Shown here: piece after piece, positions 47,501-59,287 of the stretch
Numbering within the stretch: position 1 is the first letter of the stretch
How the letters are laid out: every line of letters starts with the position of its first letter
Source: Clitopilus passeckerianus
Taxonomy: Eukaryota; Basidiomycota; Agaricomycetes; Agaricales; Entolomataceae
Assembly: GCA_944990035.1 (NCBI GenBank)
Contig: CALYLX010000128.1
Coordinates: 372,001 to 436,000 of the forward strand
Direction: 5' to 3'
DNA length: 64,000 bases
The notes under the pieces: generated by a model
Told to the model about the DNA's origin: nothing
What the model saw: only the letters and a program-made list of their open reading frames with translations
Database searches by the model: none
Translations under genes and position numbers: made by a program

Positions 47501-49217
47501 TCAATCGTCTTGGAAAGACCCCTCTTCCTCATTCCAACCCAGCGTTTCGTGAGCGATTCCAACTTGATGAAGCATTGTACCCAGGGTGTCCTGTTGCTTG
47601 TCCTCGTTTTCAATGTCCTCCGTTCCGAGGGGACGTATTTCCTGCCCCACACCCTCCTCAGGGCTACTGTCCGCCTTGCCATCGTCCTCGGCCCAGCCCC
47701 AGCTACCTTTGAGTTCTCCGCTCCTGTTCGTACCCCAGTCTTGTCCAGCACTGCCTTTGACCAGATCCCACACCTCCCAGGCGACTTCCCTGCCTGCCTC
47801 CGTCCACTTCGTGGTAAGCCCCTTGAGAATGTCTGCATCACTCTCTTGCTTGATTTTAACCGCGTGCTTTAGGTGCTGGAGCTTGCTTTCCAAACCCTGA
47901 AGGGTTGGCGTAAGGCGGACTGTCGGTCCTGACGGGGGCTTGCTGAGAAGGGGTGATTTAAACTGCAGCGAAGCACGTTTTGTGCGGTGCCTCTCCTTGA
48001 CATTACTTCCATTCTTCGCAGGTACCTCCGAACGTGACTGCTCGGCGGTGTCGGCCCCACGTTCTCCCATCTTTCTCCCTACTCCCGCTGGTAGGATCAT
48101 AGGGGACAAGGCGCTCCGTGCTTCCACCTCAACTTTTTTCATTACAGGAGCCCGAAAGGGTGTTGAGAGCTTCTTCTCTTGCTCACGGAAAAGTCCCACC
48201 TTTGGCCTTTTGGTGCTCGGCCCTGCGGCTCTAACCTATTCCACACGGTCATAAATTCGGAATACTCCTGGAATAACACCGGCAGACTCACCACGGAGGT
48301 CGACCTACGGCGCTTCCCAAGGACGCCGGTTTCATCCAATCCTTCTTTCTCGAGAGCATTGCATTGAGAAGCGTTGATAGCTTCCAGATTCTCAATTTTA
48401 TTCGATTTACTTTCCCTCCCTAAGATACCAGCAACCATGTCGCTTGGTTCGTTCCTTTCTTCGTTCTTGGACAAATATGGATGCAAAGCGGCAGACTTGG
48501 GATCGTTACGCTGATGGTTTATTGAAGCGCTCGGGTCTAGGCCGTCTTGCACGTCAAAGTTGTGAAAGTCCCTCCTTTGCTCATGAGATGTCTGGTAGCC
48601 TCCGAGGGGCGAACACGCGCAAGCATCCTAAATATCATCGTATAACCAGTTTATCCTCAAGATATTCAAATGACCTGCCTGTTGGTTCTGACGTTGGCTG
48701 GTCGCCGCAGTCATTGATGGAACAACTTCGTCCTCTTCGTTGACGCCTTCCCCTGAGACGTCTCGGCTGGAAGAAGACGCAAAACTATCTTCAGCGCAGA
48801 TATTCATGGTCGGCGGCGAATCCTCCGACGGCTCCTAACAGGGGCAAAACTAGAATTGAGCTCTGGACGAGGGAGGACGACGGTGGGGACAAACATTAGC
48901 TCCCCGATCGTGATATGCAAATGAAAGTTCCGACGAAGAAGGGGCCTGAATATCGAGCAAAAGTTGCCGATTCGTATCCGCGAAGTGGCCAGGGAGGGAG
49001 GGAGTGTACTCCTGGGCGGTGTTCGCCGAGAACGTCAATTCTTGCATATTTACGAGAGACTGTAAAACGTTACAACCGAAGCTGGCAAGAAGCAAAGCAT
49101 AATAAGTTACCTCTGGCTTATATGCTTCGTCTGATTCGGCAGATGATTGAGACGAATGGAAGGGAGACGAGGTAAATATCTGAGGTGGACTTGACAATGG
49201 AGAAGAGGACAAGACAT
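47501..49217 (-). CDS. Sfr1/Mei5-like recombination mediator
   Basis: Predicted subunit of the Swi5-Sfr1 complex that stimulates Rad51 and Dmc1 in homologous recombination. The recognisable C-terminal part is a helix pair: LTPTLQGLESKLQHLKHAV, KIKQESDADILKGLTTKWTE, AGREVAWEVWDLVKGS. A disordered N-terminus (SSPLSSPPQIFTSSPFHSS, ELTFSANTAQEYTPSLPGHF, EPSEDSPPTMNICAEDS) is assembled from exons joined by introns GTAACT...TTACAG, GTTTGT...TGTTAG, a possible GC-AG intron near 48630-48680, and GTGAGT...GAATAG (STSVV to RAAGPSTKRPKVG). The ATG at 49217 needs one added base to enter the frame. The family call rests on the C-terminal motif, from memory, at medium strength. Confidence 0.66.
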
Positions 49218-49256
49218 CTTGTCGATAGAAGAATGCAGGCGAGCCCGACCTGGCCC

Positions 49257-49800
49257 TTAAAAAGCCGGCTTCCGCTTTCCCCGGTCTCGTGCGGGCTCGT
49301 CGGAGGGTAGGCCAGGTGCAAGTTCAGTATTTGCTGTCAGTATATGCGCGAAATTTCCGTTAGAAGGGCCGGGTTCAGTGAGTGGATGTGACTCAGAAAC
49401 ACAGGAAGTAGGCATCCGTAGATCCGTGGTGTACTTCGTCCTGGGTGATGAGTCTCTGGTCGAAGGGGAAAGCCTCATGCTCAGGATGCTCGGAAGGATC
49501 ATAGACCGGTTCGTTGTCGAAGTCAATGAGCATGACATTTTTGTTATTCGTGGCATCCCCGTGTTCAGCAGGGCCGTCATCTTTGAGGGCAGCACTCCGA
49601 TATATTGGCTCTTGATGACAGATACTCGAGCCCAGATCCATAGATTGGGATTCCAAGGTGTTGTGTGATACTTGCCATCCGTCAAGATACTCTTCAGTTA
49701 TCTGCGTATATGCGGGCGACTACCTTGAAGCATTAGCCTGGAACGATGAGAGGCCCGTCAATCGAACCTCGTTAATCATCTCATGTGCATCGCTCTGCAT
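49257..49800 (-). CDS. Hypothetical acidic protein
   Basis: Possible start MQSDAHEMINE (ATG 49800) splicing at GTTCGA...AGGTAG to SPAYTQITEEYLDGWQVSHN. Then DNEPVYDPSEHPEHEAFPFD and LITQDEVHHGSTDAYF; in the adjacent frame SESHPLTEPGPSNGNFAHIL, ending GKRKPAF. The two frames overlap near 49400, so one extra base (or two missing) is implied. No domain recognised. It may be a fragment or may belong to an upstream part of the Sfr1 gene. Confidence 0.4.
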
Positions 49801-50756
49801 TTTAAAATTCACTTCTGTGTTATTGAGGGTAGCCTAGGCGTCCCAGTCACTTCGGAAACCAGTCGATGTGAGGAAGAAACGAACAATGGAGACTGCTGAG
49901 GAACTGTGAATGATTTTAGTTGGCTGAATTCGGTGTGGGAGCCGCAAGCGAGCACGGGGGGGCGTCAAAAATATGCAATAGATTCTTAGTGAATAGCCAG
50001 TACTGAAAGCCGTACTACTAGTCACCTCGTAGTCGGAGGGACGGACGGGCCCAGACTAATATTAATAATGAAGGGTGTGCCAATCTGGTTCAGGGGAGGT
50101 CAATTTGCGTCGCGTTCAGCAGGTCGTATCTCACGTGATCGTGAATCCCACCAATCGGAATCAAGCTCGGTACTCCAAGTCCGAAGACGACTCGAGGAAC
50201 GCTCACGTTTGCATGACCATCGCAGTACACTTCAGCAATCTGTGTGAAGCTCACACGCCCAGTAATGTAATTGGCTCGCCGGGTGCGGTAAGCTTCTTCT
50301 CTGCATTCGTCAATATGACAAGCCGACCTTGCCCCGTTTCGCAGCTCAGGCTGGAAGCAGGAGTTGAGGGCGAGATTCAGCCAATCTTACAGCTAGCTCC
50401 AAGTGCCCAGCTTCAGCTCAGTGGCTTTGGAGGCATGCTCCGATGATCATTTGTGGTATTATATCGCCGCCAGTCATTCCGAGCCTGCAATATCTATGGA
50501 TCGACCCACATCCGACATGCGATCACTACACGGCTAGACGTTCGGAGAAGGTGACTTCGACATTGACGCATGCAGACTTGCTATTGTTCAACAAATATGC
50601 CAGAACATGGCTCACAGGCATAGTGTGATTTACACCTCTGTCCAGATCATCTAAATCCGCTGTCTGTTTTCCTTGACGTCGATATTCGTGTTGTGGGCCT
50701 AGGCAAGATATAACCTCCCTCGGAATCGATGACTGCCACAGACTATCCTTCCTACC
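49801..50756. other. Long intergenic region
   Basis: 956 bp, the longest gene-free stretch. A CACGTG site at 50132-50137 lies in it (context TCACGTGATC). Open frames here have no family resemblance. Contains the protease promoter by position. Confidence 0.5.
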
Positions 50757-52439
50757 ATGAAGCTCGCCGTCCTCACTTCCCTTGCTGTTACGACCTCTAC
50801 ACTAGGAGCAGCTGTTCTCCCTATACCCCGCGAGGTTGTGCCCGTCAACAGAATACCTCTTGCAAAGCGACAGCAGCTCACTCAAGAGGATGGCGTTGCT
50901 AATATTGCTGCCTTGAGGCATCAACCTCTTATCATGGTCAAGTGAGTTCATTCCGTAGTCCAGAATTTGATCACGCACTCATCGTGATACTCATAGTAAA
51001 ATGACCCGTGGATTCCGTTTCTATGAGCGCAACACAGGACGGGCAGCACCAGGTGACTTCAGAGTCGCTGAGAGTCAGCTCAGGAAGCGTGCAGACGTCG
51101 GATCAACCTCTTTGGTTAATGAGGCCGATCTGCTATGGCACGGCAATATCACAGTTGGAACGCCACCCAAATCTTTCAAAGGTTTACACTCTATAATTCC
51201 TTTGGCAATGCTGGTTCTGACCCTTCTTTGACTAGTTGACTTCGATACTGGTTAGTCTGGGTTTTGCCTTCAAATCAGTTATCTCATCCACTTTGGATTT
51301 TAGGCAGTAGCGACCTCTTCCTTCCTGGGGCAACATGTGGCTCATCCTGCAGAGGCCACCGTAAATATCACCGAACAGGAAGCACCACGTCCAAGAAGCT
51401 GGCCGCAAAATTCTCTCTCACATACGGCGATGGTTCGCAAGTCAGAGGCTACCAAGTCCAAGATACTATATCCATCTCCGGGCTGACTGTAAGGTGCTCG
51501 TCCCTTAGGAGTGGTCCCATGACTGACAGTGCTACTTAGGCCACGAACCAAACATTCGGTTATGCTGAGCATTATTCATCTGGTTTCTCAAGTGACAACT
51601 TTGCTCCCGATGGCTTGATGGGAATGGCCTTCCCCCAAATATCGGCGTACAAATCGAACCCAGTTTTCCAGACTCTTGTTGCGCAGAATCAAACTGCTGC
51701 TCCTCAATTCGGCTTCAAGCTGGCCGCAAATGGTTCGGAGTTGTACCTGGGTGGTGCCAACAAGGACCTTTACACGGGTAACATCACAGAAACTCCTGTG
51801 ATCAAAGAGGTTCGAGATTTTTGCTCATGGCGGGCCCATCATCTTGTATTGACTCCTTATGTCTAGGGATACTGGCAGGTAACAACGGACGCGGTCGTTG
51901 TGAACAACGCCACGGCTGTCCAAAAAGTTTCTTCCATCGTGGATACCGGAACCACTCTCGTCTTTGGAGACAGGCAGAGCGTCGCAGATGTTTACGCAAA
52001 GATTCCAGGAGCTAAGAGTGCTAACACTACTGTTGGAGATGGCTTCTACACAGGTACGCACAACCGATGAAAGGGTAATCCTTTGGTTCACGCAACCGTT
52101 TCTAGTTCCTTGCAGCTCCATCCCCGAGGTGGCATTCACCTTTGGCGGCAAGAGCTTCAGTATTGCAAGCGAGGCTTTCAATCTCGGCAAGGTTTCACAA
52201 GGCTCGGAGGAGTGTGTAGGAGGTATTGTCGCAGCTGATCTGAGTATGTTGCTCGCCTTCTATCTTGACTCGAGATGATGCTGAACGCCACACAGGCTTC
52301 TGGATTGTCGGAGACGTCTTCCTCCGAAATGTCTACACTGGTGCGTCCCTTTGCTCAGTTCCATATTGCTTGCCTCATCATTGTTTTTGAAGTGTTTGAT
52401 ATTGGAAAGAAGACTGTCGGGTTTGCAGACCTCGCATAA
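50757..52439 (+). CDS. Secreted pepsin-like aspartic protease (A1)
   Basis: MKLAVLTSLAVTTSTLGAAV is a signal peptide. A propeptide follows, ending at a Kex2-type site (QLRKRADVGS). The mature enzyme has ITVGTPPKSFKVDFDTGSSD (first catalytic DTG, assembled across an intron inside Gly), the flap LTYGDGSQVRGY, GLMGMAFPQISA, SSIVDTGTTLVFG (second DTG) and FWIVGDVFLRNVYTVFD. Several N-glycosylation sequons (NITVG, NQTF, NATAV). About nine exons of 50-300 nt, frames closed. Roughly 420 residues. Resembles fungal polyporopepsin-type proteases used in nutrition; substrate not inferable. Confidence 0.9.
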
Positions 52440-52558
52440 AATACTTGCGAAAATAGATGACTGGGGGTAGACTCCAATAGATGGTATTAGAGGACATTCT
52501 AATAATTGTTGTACATGTTAGCTCTGTAATAGCACCCGGAGAGACAATATAGATAGGA

Positions 52559-53289
52559 TCATTTTCGGACAGCTTGGGCTTTGACTCGAGGATCTCCACG
52601 TTCGCTCCTCTTGCGCAATTTTTCCTGCCGTTTGCTGGTTGTTTCTGGGGGTGCATTGGTCTCTTCAGCGGGTGTACTACTCGAACGGCCGAGTACCATA
52701 GGTGATATAACGGAAGTCCAAAGTTTGAAGACGGCGTAGAAAGGGATCTACAACGAATTCAGCAAGCCGCAGTCGGAGCGAAAACTAAGGATACGCACAA
52801 CCAGATATAGCCACCAGACCCAGTCACCGAAGAGTCCACTGCCAATTTGACAAGCCCCTGTGAATCCTCGGAGTCAGCGAAAGATATCCACAGTCAACCA
52901 AATTGTGCTTACAGGTCACATAGACGACGTCGAAGCACCATTCAGTGACTCCGGCTTGACGGAGGTCTTCACCATAGGAAATGAGAGTGCCAGTAGTGGG
53001 GTCACGTCGTGGAGTTCCAATCCTAATCAGGTAATTTGACAGAAAGAAGGCCGGAAAGAACGTAGAGATGTATAGCGCCAGGAAGCTTTTTGAAGGAGGG
53101 AATGCTTCTCTCCACACGACGAAACGCAGGAGGAAGGACAGAATGGTAGGCAGAAATAGCCAAGCCTCAATCTCTTGACCTCGGCCTCATTTTGATGTGC
53201 TATGAATAGACTGGTCGTTAGCAAAATCTCCCTTTCGCTGTCTAGAACAAGCTGGACGCACCAATCCGTTTTGCCGAGGCGTTGGCCAT
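52559..53289 (-). CDS. SND2: ER membrane protein Snd2/TMEM208
   Basis: Component of the SRP-independent (SND) targeting route to the ER. MANASAKRIAHQNEAEVKRL is assembled across an intron (GTGCGT...TTCATAG). Membrane segments: LPTILSFLLRFVVW, then SFLALYISTFFPAFFLSNYL, and after SYGEDLRQAGVTEWCFDVVY a pair including WVWWLYLVIPFYAVFKLW. The cytosolic tail SKRQEKLRKRSERGDPRVK is diagnostic. Normal length of about 175 residues. A T run at 53154-53156 (AAA on the plus strand) lacks one base between LGYF and LPTILS. Very close head-to-head partner of the SNAPC4-like gene (150 bp). Confidence 0.85.
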
Positions 53290-53439
53290 GGTCGTACTGG
53301 AGTAACTGTTGTCGCTTGTGACGATGATTCAAGTTGTGCTCGCTTTCTGGCCACGTGATTGGCTCGCGTCTCTGGTCGACCACCACCAAGTTCGCGTCAA
53401 GGTATCGGCCCGTTTTCACAGGGCTTGAATCTCAGGACG
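53290..53439. promoter_or_regulatory. Divergent promoter, SND2 / SNAPC4-like, with E-box
   Basis: Only 150 bp between start codons. Contains CACGTG at 53352-53357 followed by ATTGGC, an inverted CCAAT box, so two classical elements are adjacent. Confidence 0.55.
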
Positions 53440-56152
53440 ATGGAACTCGACGAACTAGCGTCGACATCTCAGGCAGACTTCTCTATATTGAAGGATCTGA
53501 CTCAGAAGAGCATTCACAAGAATAAGGCGCATCAGCATGCTTTATCGGCATATGCTGAACAACTAAATGCGGAATTGCAGGAGCTAGATAGCCTGGTGGT
53601 ATGTACGAGACGAGAATGAACAATAACGCTGACCCAGCTCCTCGTATAGAACTCAGTTAGCGTTGCTGATGACGATGGGATCTCACGCCCAGACATTCAT
53701 ATCCCTGGGGCGAAGAGGCCGACAAGTTTAATCTCTTCGCATGACTTCCTCAATCCAGTAGGTGACTTTCACGGGAGCCCTGTTTGTACTCACACGGGTC
53801 TCAAAGGACTCGCCTTTCTATGAAGAGGCTTCACAGAGAAGTCGCTATTTGAGTGAGACTACTGATCACACTAGTAAGCCATATCCCAATGAAGTCCACA
53901 CAGCTAGCTCACCAGGAAAATGAGTGAAACCCAAGGATGTGGAAAATCTTGCGAAGGCAATTAAGAACGAGAACAAACGCCTCCAGGCTCTGAGCTCTCA
54001 GCGGTTCTGTCCATCTCATTTATTGACCATATTGGCATATACTCACCTTAGACCACAGTGGACTGCCAAGCAATACGATCGACATCGATAGAAACGTGGA
54101 AGGAATTAACTGGGAGACAATTTGCGAGAAAGTAAAATTTCCCTCTCACTGGATTGAGCAACTCAATTGAAACTCTACAGGTTACTTCAGATACCAAATC
54201 TGAATACAAGCGGACACCAGAACAATACCGAATTAAATGGGTTGGTGACAAACACCCGGACATCAACCACGGCAGCTGGGAGAATTCTGAGTTGGACATG
54301 CTTCGCGGCCTTGTCGAGGAATACACGGATTCAAAGCAGAAGTTCGACTGGGTCGACATTGCGCGGCGTCTGGGGGTACGTTTCTAGCAAATTCTGCAAA
54401 GTTTTGACTGAACAAGATCAGACCCATCGAACCCCTATAGACTGTATGCGTAACGCTGGACTCCGCAATCGCAATATCGTTTGGACTTCTGAGCTTGAAC
54501 AAAGGCTGACCAACGCTGTTGAGAAATACGGCACGAACAATTGGAATGTTGGTTAGCATTCTGCGTATTTCCTTCGATCGTAGCACCGACCAACAAAATG
54601 TTCTCGTTGACAGTTGCAAGGGTGGTTTCCGACGATGTCACTGCTGGGCAGTGTCAAGGTCGCTATCAACGCAATCTAGACCCAGCAGTCAAACGCGGTT
54701 TCTGGGGAGTAGAAGAAGCAGCTCGCCTAAAAGAAGCCGTTGATGCCTGGGGAAACTCATGGGTGGACGTTGCTACCTGCATGCCTGGTCGTACAAACGA
54801 AACATGTCGGGAACGCTGGACAGAATACCTCAGCGCATCCTCTGCCACCGCTGAGTGGACAGCTGAAGATGATCAGAATTTGTTCAAGGCCGTCGAGGAA
54901 TTGGGGAATCAATGGAAACTCATCAGTATGAGGATCGGGAATGGATCTTCTGGCACCAAGGTACATAGTTTTTCCTTAAGAGCATACTACTTTTTCTGAA
55001 CGAATTCAGTGCAAGAACCGATACCAAAAGCTCAAGCGTCTTCAAGAACTCTATAAGAAAGCCTCTATGAGACCCGGCCTGCCAGCACCGAGTCCTTCGA
55101 CATCTACAGCTTTGCAATCACCCAGTCCCGCACCGTCTCCAACCTTGCCACAACCCAGTCCGGCTCCTAGTTCTGCACCATCTCCGGCTACAACGGAATC
55201 AACATCCTCTGCAACCCCTGCTGGGCCATCGAGGGCAGCTAATTCTACGATCTCACACTGGCACCCAATTCAACCGCTTGGTGCCCCTGTGGTACCAGCT
55301 TATCTGGAGAGTATGCCTCCAGGTGTATCACCCTATTGTGCCGGGTATTGGACGCAAACGCCCATCCTCCCGAACGCGACTTCGGAAGGCGAAGCTCTCA
55401 ATTCTCGGGCTCCTGAAAGAAGGGAAGTTCCCGCAGCCAGATCTCAAGCGGATCGTCCACAAGCGATAAATCCCCCTCCGCAACAGCTTCAGGAAAAGCC
55501 TGAGTCTCGAATTGAACGAACCTCAACTGCTGGGTCTACGAACGTCGTACAGCCTGTCCCTCCTGTCCCTCCTGCCCCTTTGCCAGCTCCAAGGTCAAGA
55601 ACCATCAGACCCCGCCCCAGGCCACGCCCTATTACAACCGTCACGACGAAAGGAGTACCTCCTGTCACCCAACCACCCAAAGATGCGGACCAGACAACCC
55701 AAGAGTCGGTTCATCCTATTGCAAAAGCCCCAGTTCAAGAGGTACCCCCTGCCGCAGAGCCAGTCGAACATGTGGACCAAACGAACCAACTTGCAGAGGT
55801 GGTTGTTGAACCGATCAAGCGCAAGAGAGGGAGGCCACGAAAATCCGAGTCTGCTGCTACACCAGCAAAGAAAGCAAAGGTTGATAAAGCCCCCCCAGTT
55901 AAAGCATCCCCAGTCAGAGCTCTGCCGGTACGAAGGTCGCCTCGGAAAACTAGAAAGACAGGGAAATTGTCTGCCCTTGCACCTTCTGTGGAGCCAGAAC
56001 AAGTCACACCAGAGCCTTCAACTTCCAAAGACGCAGAGAACCAGGCATCAACTGAGCCAGCGACAGGAGATGCCGAAGAAACCGCAGCGTCCCTCCAGGA
56101 TGCGGCACTTAGGACGTTTGGACGCGCTCGATTGAAGGCACAAAAGAGCTGA
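53440..56152 (+). CDS. SNAPC4-like multi-Myb DNA-binding protein with AT-hook
   Basis: N-terminal coiled coil (MELDELASTSQADFSILKD, AYAEQLNAELQELDSLV), then a series of SANT/Myb repeats: VGDKHPDINHGSWENSELD, IVWTSELEQRLTNAVEKYGT, AVKRGFWGVEEAARLKEAV (with GNSWVDVATCMPGRTNETCR) and AEWTAEDDQNLFKAVEELGN (with KCKNRYQKLKRL). The repeat order and HPDIN spacing resemble SNAPC4/SNAP190, the snRNA promoter-binding subunit. A long Pro/Ser-rich region follows, with an AT-hook (KRKRGRPRKSES) and a basic tail. About eight exons, all phases closed. Alternative: another R2R3-type Myb regulator. DNA binding is near certain, the snRNA role inferred. Confidence 0.78.
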
Positions 56153-56351
56153 GGGCGAGGTGTTCTCAACCAGGGGGCAGGAGAATCGGTGGAGCTTAGA
56201 TACATTTTCATCGTACTTGCATGAGTTTTAGCGTTGTATCTCCATAACTTAGGAGCTTTATAATTGCCAATTAATTCATCACAAGGTATGCGACCAGCTA
56301 TCCCAAAACAATAAAATACATGATGGAGACACGTCAAGCTGGTTTGTTGCA

Positions 56352-57374
56352 TTACCCAGATATCTTCCACCTCTTTCTTGGGTATGCGCCCACCTCCCAA
56401 TTAACAAGATGTCCAAGCAGCTCTCCGTCTTCCTGGTTCGTTGTATCTTCCGTCGCAAGCATCAAATTTTTGAGAGACTCTTGGACAAGACCTGCTGTCT
56501 TCAGCTTCTTCTCTAACGAAGGAAGTGCAGCTTTCTTCGGCGGGGATGGCTATTTGAATTGATGTTGATTAGGCTGTCATGCTTCGGGTTGAATGAGGAA
56601 TACTTACCGGAGTTTGAAGATAGGTATGTTTTGGAGGTAAACTTGGGAAATATGTCGGTAGCATGCGAAGAGTAGCAGGAACAGTCTTTATAGGGCCTTC
56701 GTCATCTGAAGGTAGAAGTTCTGGTGAAGGCGACCGTGAAGGGGCAGAGAGGAGTTCAGGTGCCTTCGAAGCTGAATCTCCTTCTGAGCAACGCTAGTCA
56801 GTACCAACCAGAAGAAAAAGATGCTCATAAGTAGAACCGACTTTTCGACTTCTTTCGTGTGCTTTTACCACCATTCGCATGGAGGAAGGTGGAATATCGA
56901 ACTCCTCGCACGCCAACACCAAGTCTGTTGCTATAGCCCCTGCCCTATTCGCTAGATTTGCATATTCGTGGGCACGTTCAAATAGTTGTTCTATGACTGC
57001 CAAAAATCTGAGTCCAGAACTTCAGCACAAAGGTCAGACTATACTCACAAGCCACAAGCTCCAGTTCGAGTCTCTCCACCGCCTCAGTCTGTGCACTCTC
57101 GAACCCGACATCTCTCAGTTCATGCGTGATGAGTCTCTGAACAGCCTTCGTCGCAACCTTGGGCGTAACAGAGGATAATTCTTGGGGTGATGGTAGTACT
57201 TCGGGTGCAGGCTCAGCAGCTTGCTGTTGCACCTGGGGGAAAAGGCGGGAAGTACGGATATGTTAAACCAGGTGGATTTGTGGTCGCTGGGTAATATGTG
57301 TACGCTGGATACTGCGTCGGTGCAGCAGCACTTCCTGCAGCAGACGCAGCAATGTCTGATGGTGGTTGATACAT
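56352..57374 (-). CDS. TAF8: TFIID subunit TAF8
   Basis: MYQPPSDIAASAAGSAAAPT opens a Pro/Tyr-rich N-terminus. The histone fold follows: TPKVATKAVQRLITHELRDV, GFESAQTEAVERLELELVA, an intron, then FLAVIEQLFERAHEYANLAN and AGAIATDLVLACEEFDIPP. After an acidic-Ser linker comes the TAF8 signature LPTYFPSLPPKHTYLQTP, then SPPKKAALPSLEKKLKTAG and a C-terminus WEVGAYPRKRWKISG. TAF8 pairs with TAF10 and links TAF2 to TFIID. The G5 run at 57235-57239 has one base too many to join FPPFP to QVQQQAAEPAP, so the N-terminus is frame-broken. Head-to-head with FMN1. Confidence 0.85.
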
Positions 57375-57540
57375 TTGAGGAGAGGCGCGTTGAGCTCGGT
57401 GTCAGTAGTGGGACCGCGATGATCATTGGCGTCGGATGAGCACACGGTCTCTGACTGGCAATCGTCTTATAAATCTCTCATTGGCATCTGCTACGGTCTT
57501 ATCTCGGTCCATCCACTTGAAGTAGATACCTCTAGATCTT
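57375..57540. promoter_or_regulatory. Divergent promoter, TAF8 / FMN1
   Basis: 166 bp between start codons; no clear element found beyond pyrimidine tracts. Layout-based. Confidence 0.4.
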
Positions 57541-58294
57541 ATGGCTGAGGCGCAGGCACAAACGCAGGTTGCTGCAGAGAGCAGTCCGCCTGTGCATGCT
57601 CCTGTTAGAACGAACTCATCCCGAGCAGCACGACCTCTGATCGTTGGAGCTGATAGCCCGGAGGAACCGTTTCCTATCTGGATGTCTGGTGCTGTGGCTC
57701 GTGGCTTCGGGAGAGGAGGAAAGGATCTCGGATGTCCTACTGGTTTGTTCACCTAGATTTTCATTCGTGAAGAGAAGCTGATTTAGATGCAGCAAATCTA
57801 CCAGACGATTCAATTGCACCACTCAGCACCGCTGCTAAGACCGGAGTCTACTACGGGTACGCCCAAATCACGGTCACAAAGGATGAGAGCAAGGAGAAAT
57901 TCTCGGAGGAAAATCTAAAAGTGCATCCGATGGTCATGAGCTTGGGTTACAACCCATACTACGGGAATAAGCAACTCTCAGCTGTAAGTGAAGGATATCC
58001 TGCATGGTCTGGCCAATCTCATCTTTTCCCATGGACAGGAAATCCATATCATGCACAATTTCCCGTCCGATTTCTATGGCCAGGACATGAAGGTCGTCGT
58101 TCTTGGATACATTCGGCCAGAGCTGGATTACATTTCCAAAGGTAAACCCACCGTTACCTCCTCTAAAACGTTATTAAGTCACCAACGCAGAGGCCTTGAT
58201 CGAGGATATTGAAACTGACAAGAGGGTCGCACTCAACTGCCTGGAACGTCCAGCGTACAGGAATTTTGCGCAAGATAGTCAATTTAGACTCTAG
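57541..58294 (+). CDS. FMN1: Riboflavin kinase
   Basis: ATP-dependent phosphorylation of riboflavin to [18 protein letters not shown] is followed by [20 protein letters not shown]. The PTAN metal/ATP-binding motif is formed across an intron (GTTTGT...ATGCAG), then [33 protein letters not shown], and after the next intron [20 protein letters not shown] (catalytic Glu) and [13 protein letters not shown]. The last exon gives [20 protein letters not shown]. About 190 residues, monofunctional as in other fungi. All phases closed. Confidence 0.93.
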
Positions 58295-58502
58295 ATATGT
58301 AGACCTGCGATAGATGCGGGGAGCATTATGATTAATTATACAGAACGGATATAGAGCAAACTGTAGTCTATGCTGGCGGCGTGGACCCAATACTTTTGCA
58401 AGCTATGATATAAACATTGCAAAGTCAGTAAACAATGCATGTGCAGAAGACCAGTCGTAGACATACTAGAAATACCAGCGAGCATGACGCTTTAGTACCT
58501 GG

Positions 58503-59143
58503 TCAGAGGCGTCTTGCCTTCTTAGCCCTGGTACCTCCAATCTTAATAGGTGTCCGGTCGGTCACCGATACAATCAATGGTTTTATACTCCTGCCCTCGG
58601 ACGAAAGCAAAGCCCCCTGTAATGCATCCCTTCCTTGGCCGAAACCCTTGAAGAATAGGTCGATTTCAATTGGTTTCGTTTTGTGATACTCCTCGATTTT
58701 TCTGAACATTTGCACTGCGCACTGGTACCCAGCCTCATAACCCGAACGGTTGACCTTCTTGAAGCCACATTTTCCACCAGAAAACCACGCGACGACGTGT
58801 CCTGTATCCTTGGTGAATGTTGTTATAGTGTTGTTACGTGTGGAGTGGACGTGAAGGCGGTAGCGGGGATTGGCAGCGCGGTAAGTTGCGTCCAGTTCCA
58901 GAGTCTTCTTTTGTGCAGGGGGCCTTCAGGAGGAGGGTAGCCGTCTGGTCCTGCAGCTGGGGGCGCATCTTTCCCTGGTGGTGGTGGTGAGCCCGTGAGT
59001 GATGAGCCAGACAACGTAGCGGTCAGCTCGTTCATCGCGTCGTTGTCTGCGCTGGCATAATTTGAATTGAACCTAGCGGCGAGAAGAGGTCGCCTCGTTG
59101 CTGCGAATAGCGAAGGAGTCCATGAACGAGCTATGGCCAGCAT
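58503..59143 (-). CDS. Mitochondrial ribosomal protein uS11m
   Basis: MLAIARSWTPSLFAATRRPL is a mitochondrial presequence ending ARFNSNYAS. Pro-rich linker (GSPPPPGKDAPPAAGPDGYP), then the uS11 domain: YRLHVHSTRNNTITTFTKDT, GHVVAWFSGGKCGFKKVNRS, GYEAGYQCAVQMFRKIEEY, FFKGFGQGRDALQGALLSSE and the C-terminal VSVTDRTPIKIGGTRAKKAR. No intron. The C5 run at 58918-58922 (GGGGG on plus) lacks one base, so EGP-PAQKKTLELDATYRAA is broken in the printed frame. Shares a 144-bp promoter with QCR9, another mitochondrial protein. Confidence 0.88.
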
Positions 59144-59287
59144 GACGGCTATATGGAGGTCAAACGCGTCCAGTCAAAAGAATTTGGCTCAAGTTCTTCA
59201 AACTCCGATCACACCTCTTTCCGGAAGTCGTCGGGAAACACAAACTGTCCCTCCTTCATCACCGTCCTTCCATCCTAAACCTCAGTA
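59144..59287. promoter_or_regulatory. Divergent promoter, uS11m / QCR9
   Basis: 144 bp between the start codons of two nuclear genes for mitochondrial proteins, which suggests co-regulation. Confidence 0.5.

Noticed and set aside
50075..50446. Open frame of 123 residues in the long intergenic region
   Set aside because: No recognisable domain, composition not typical of coding, no splice support.
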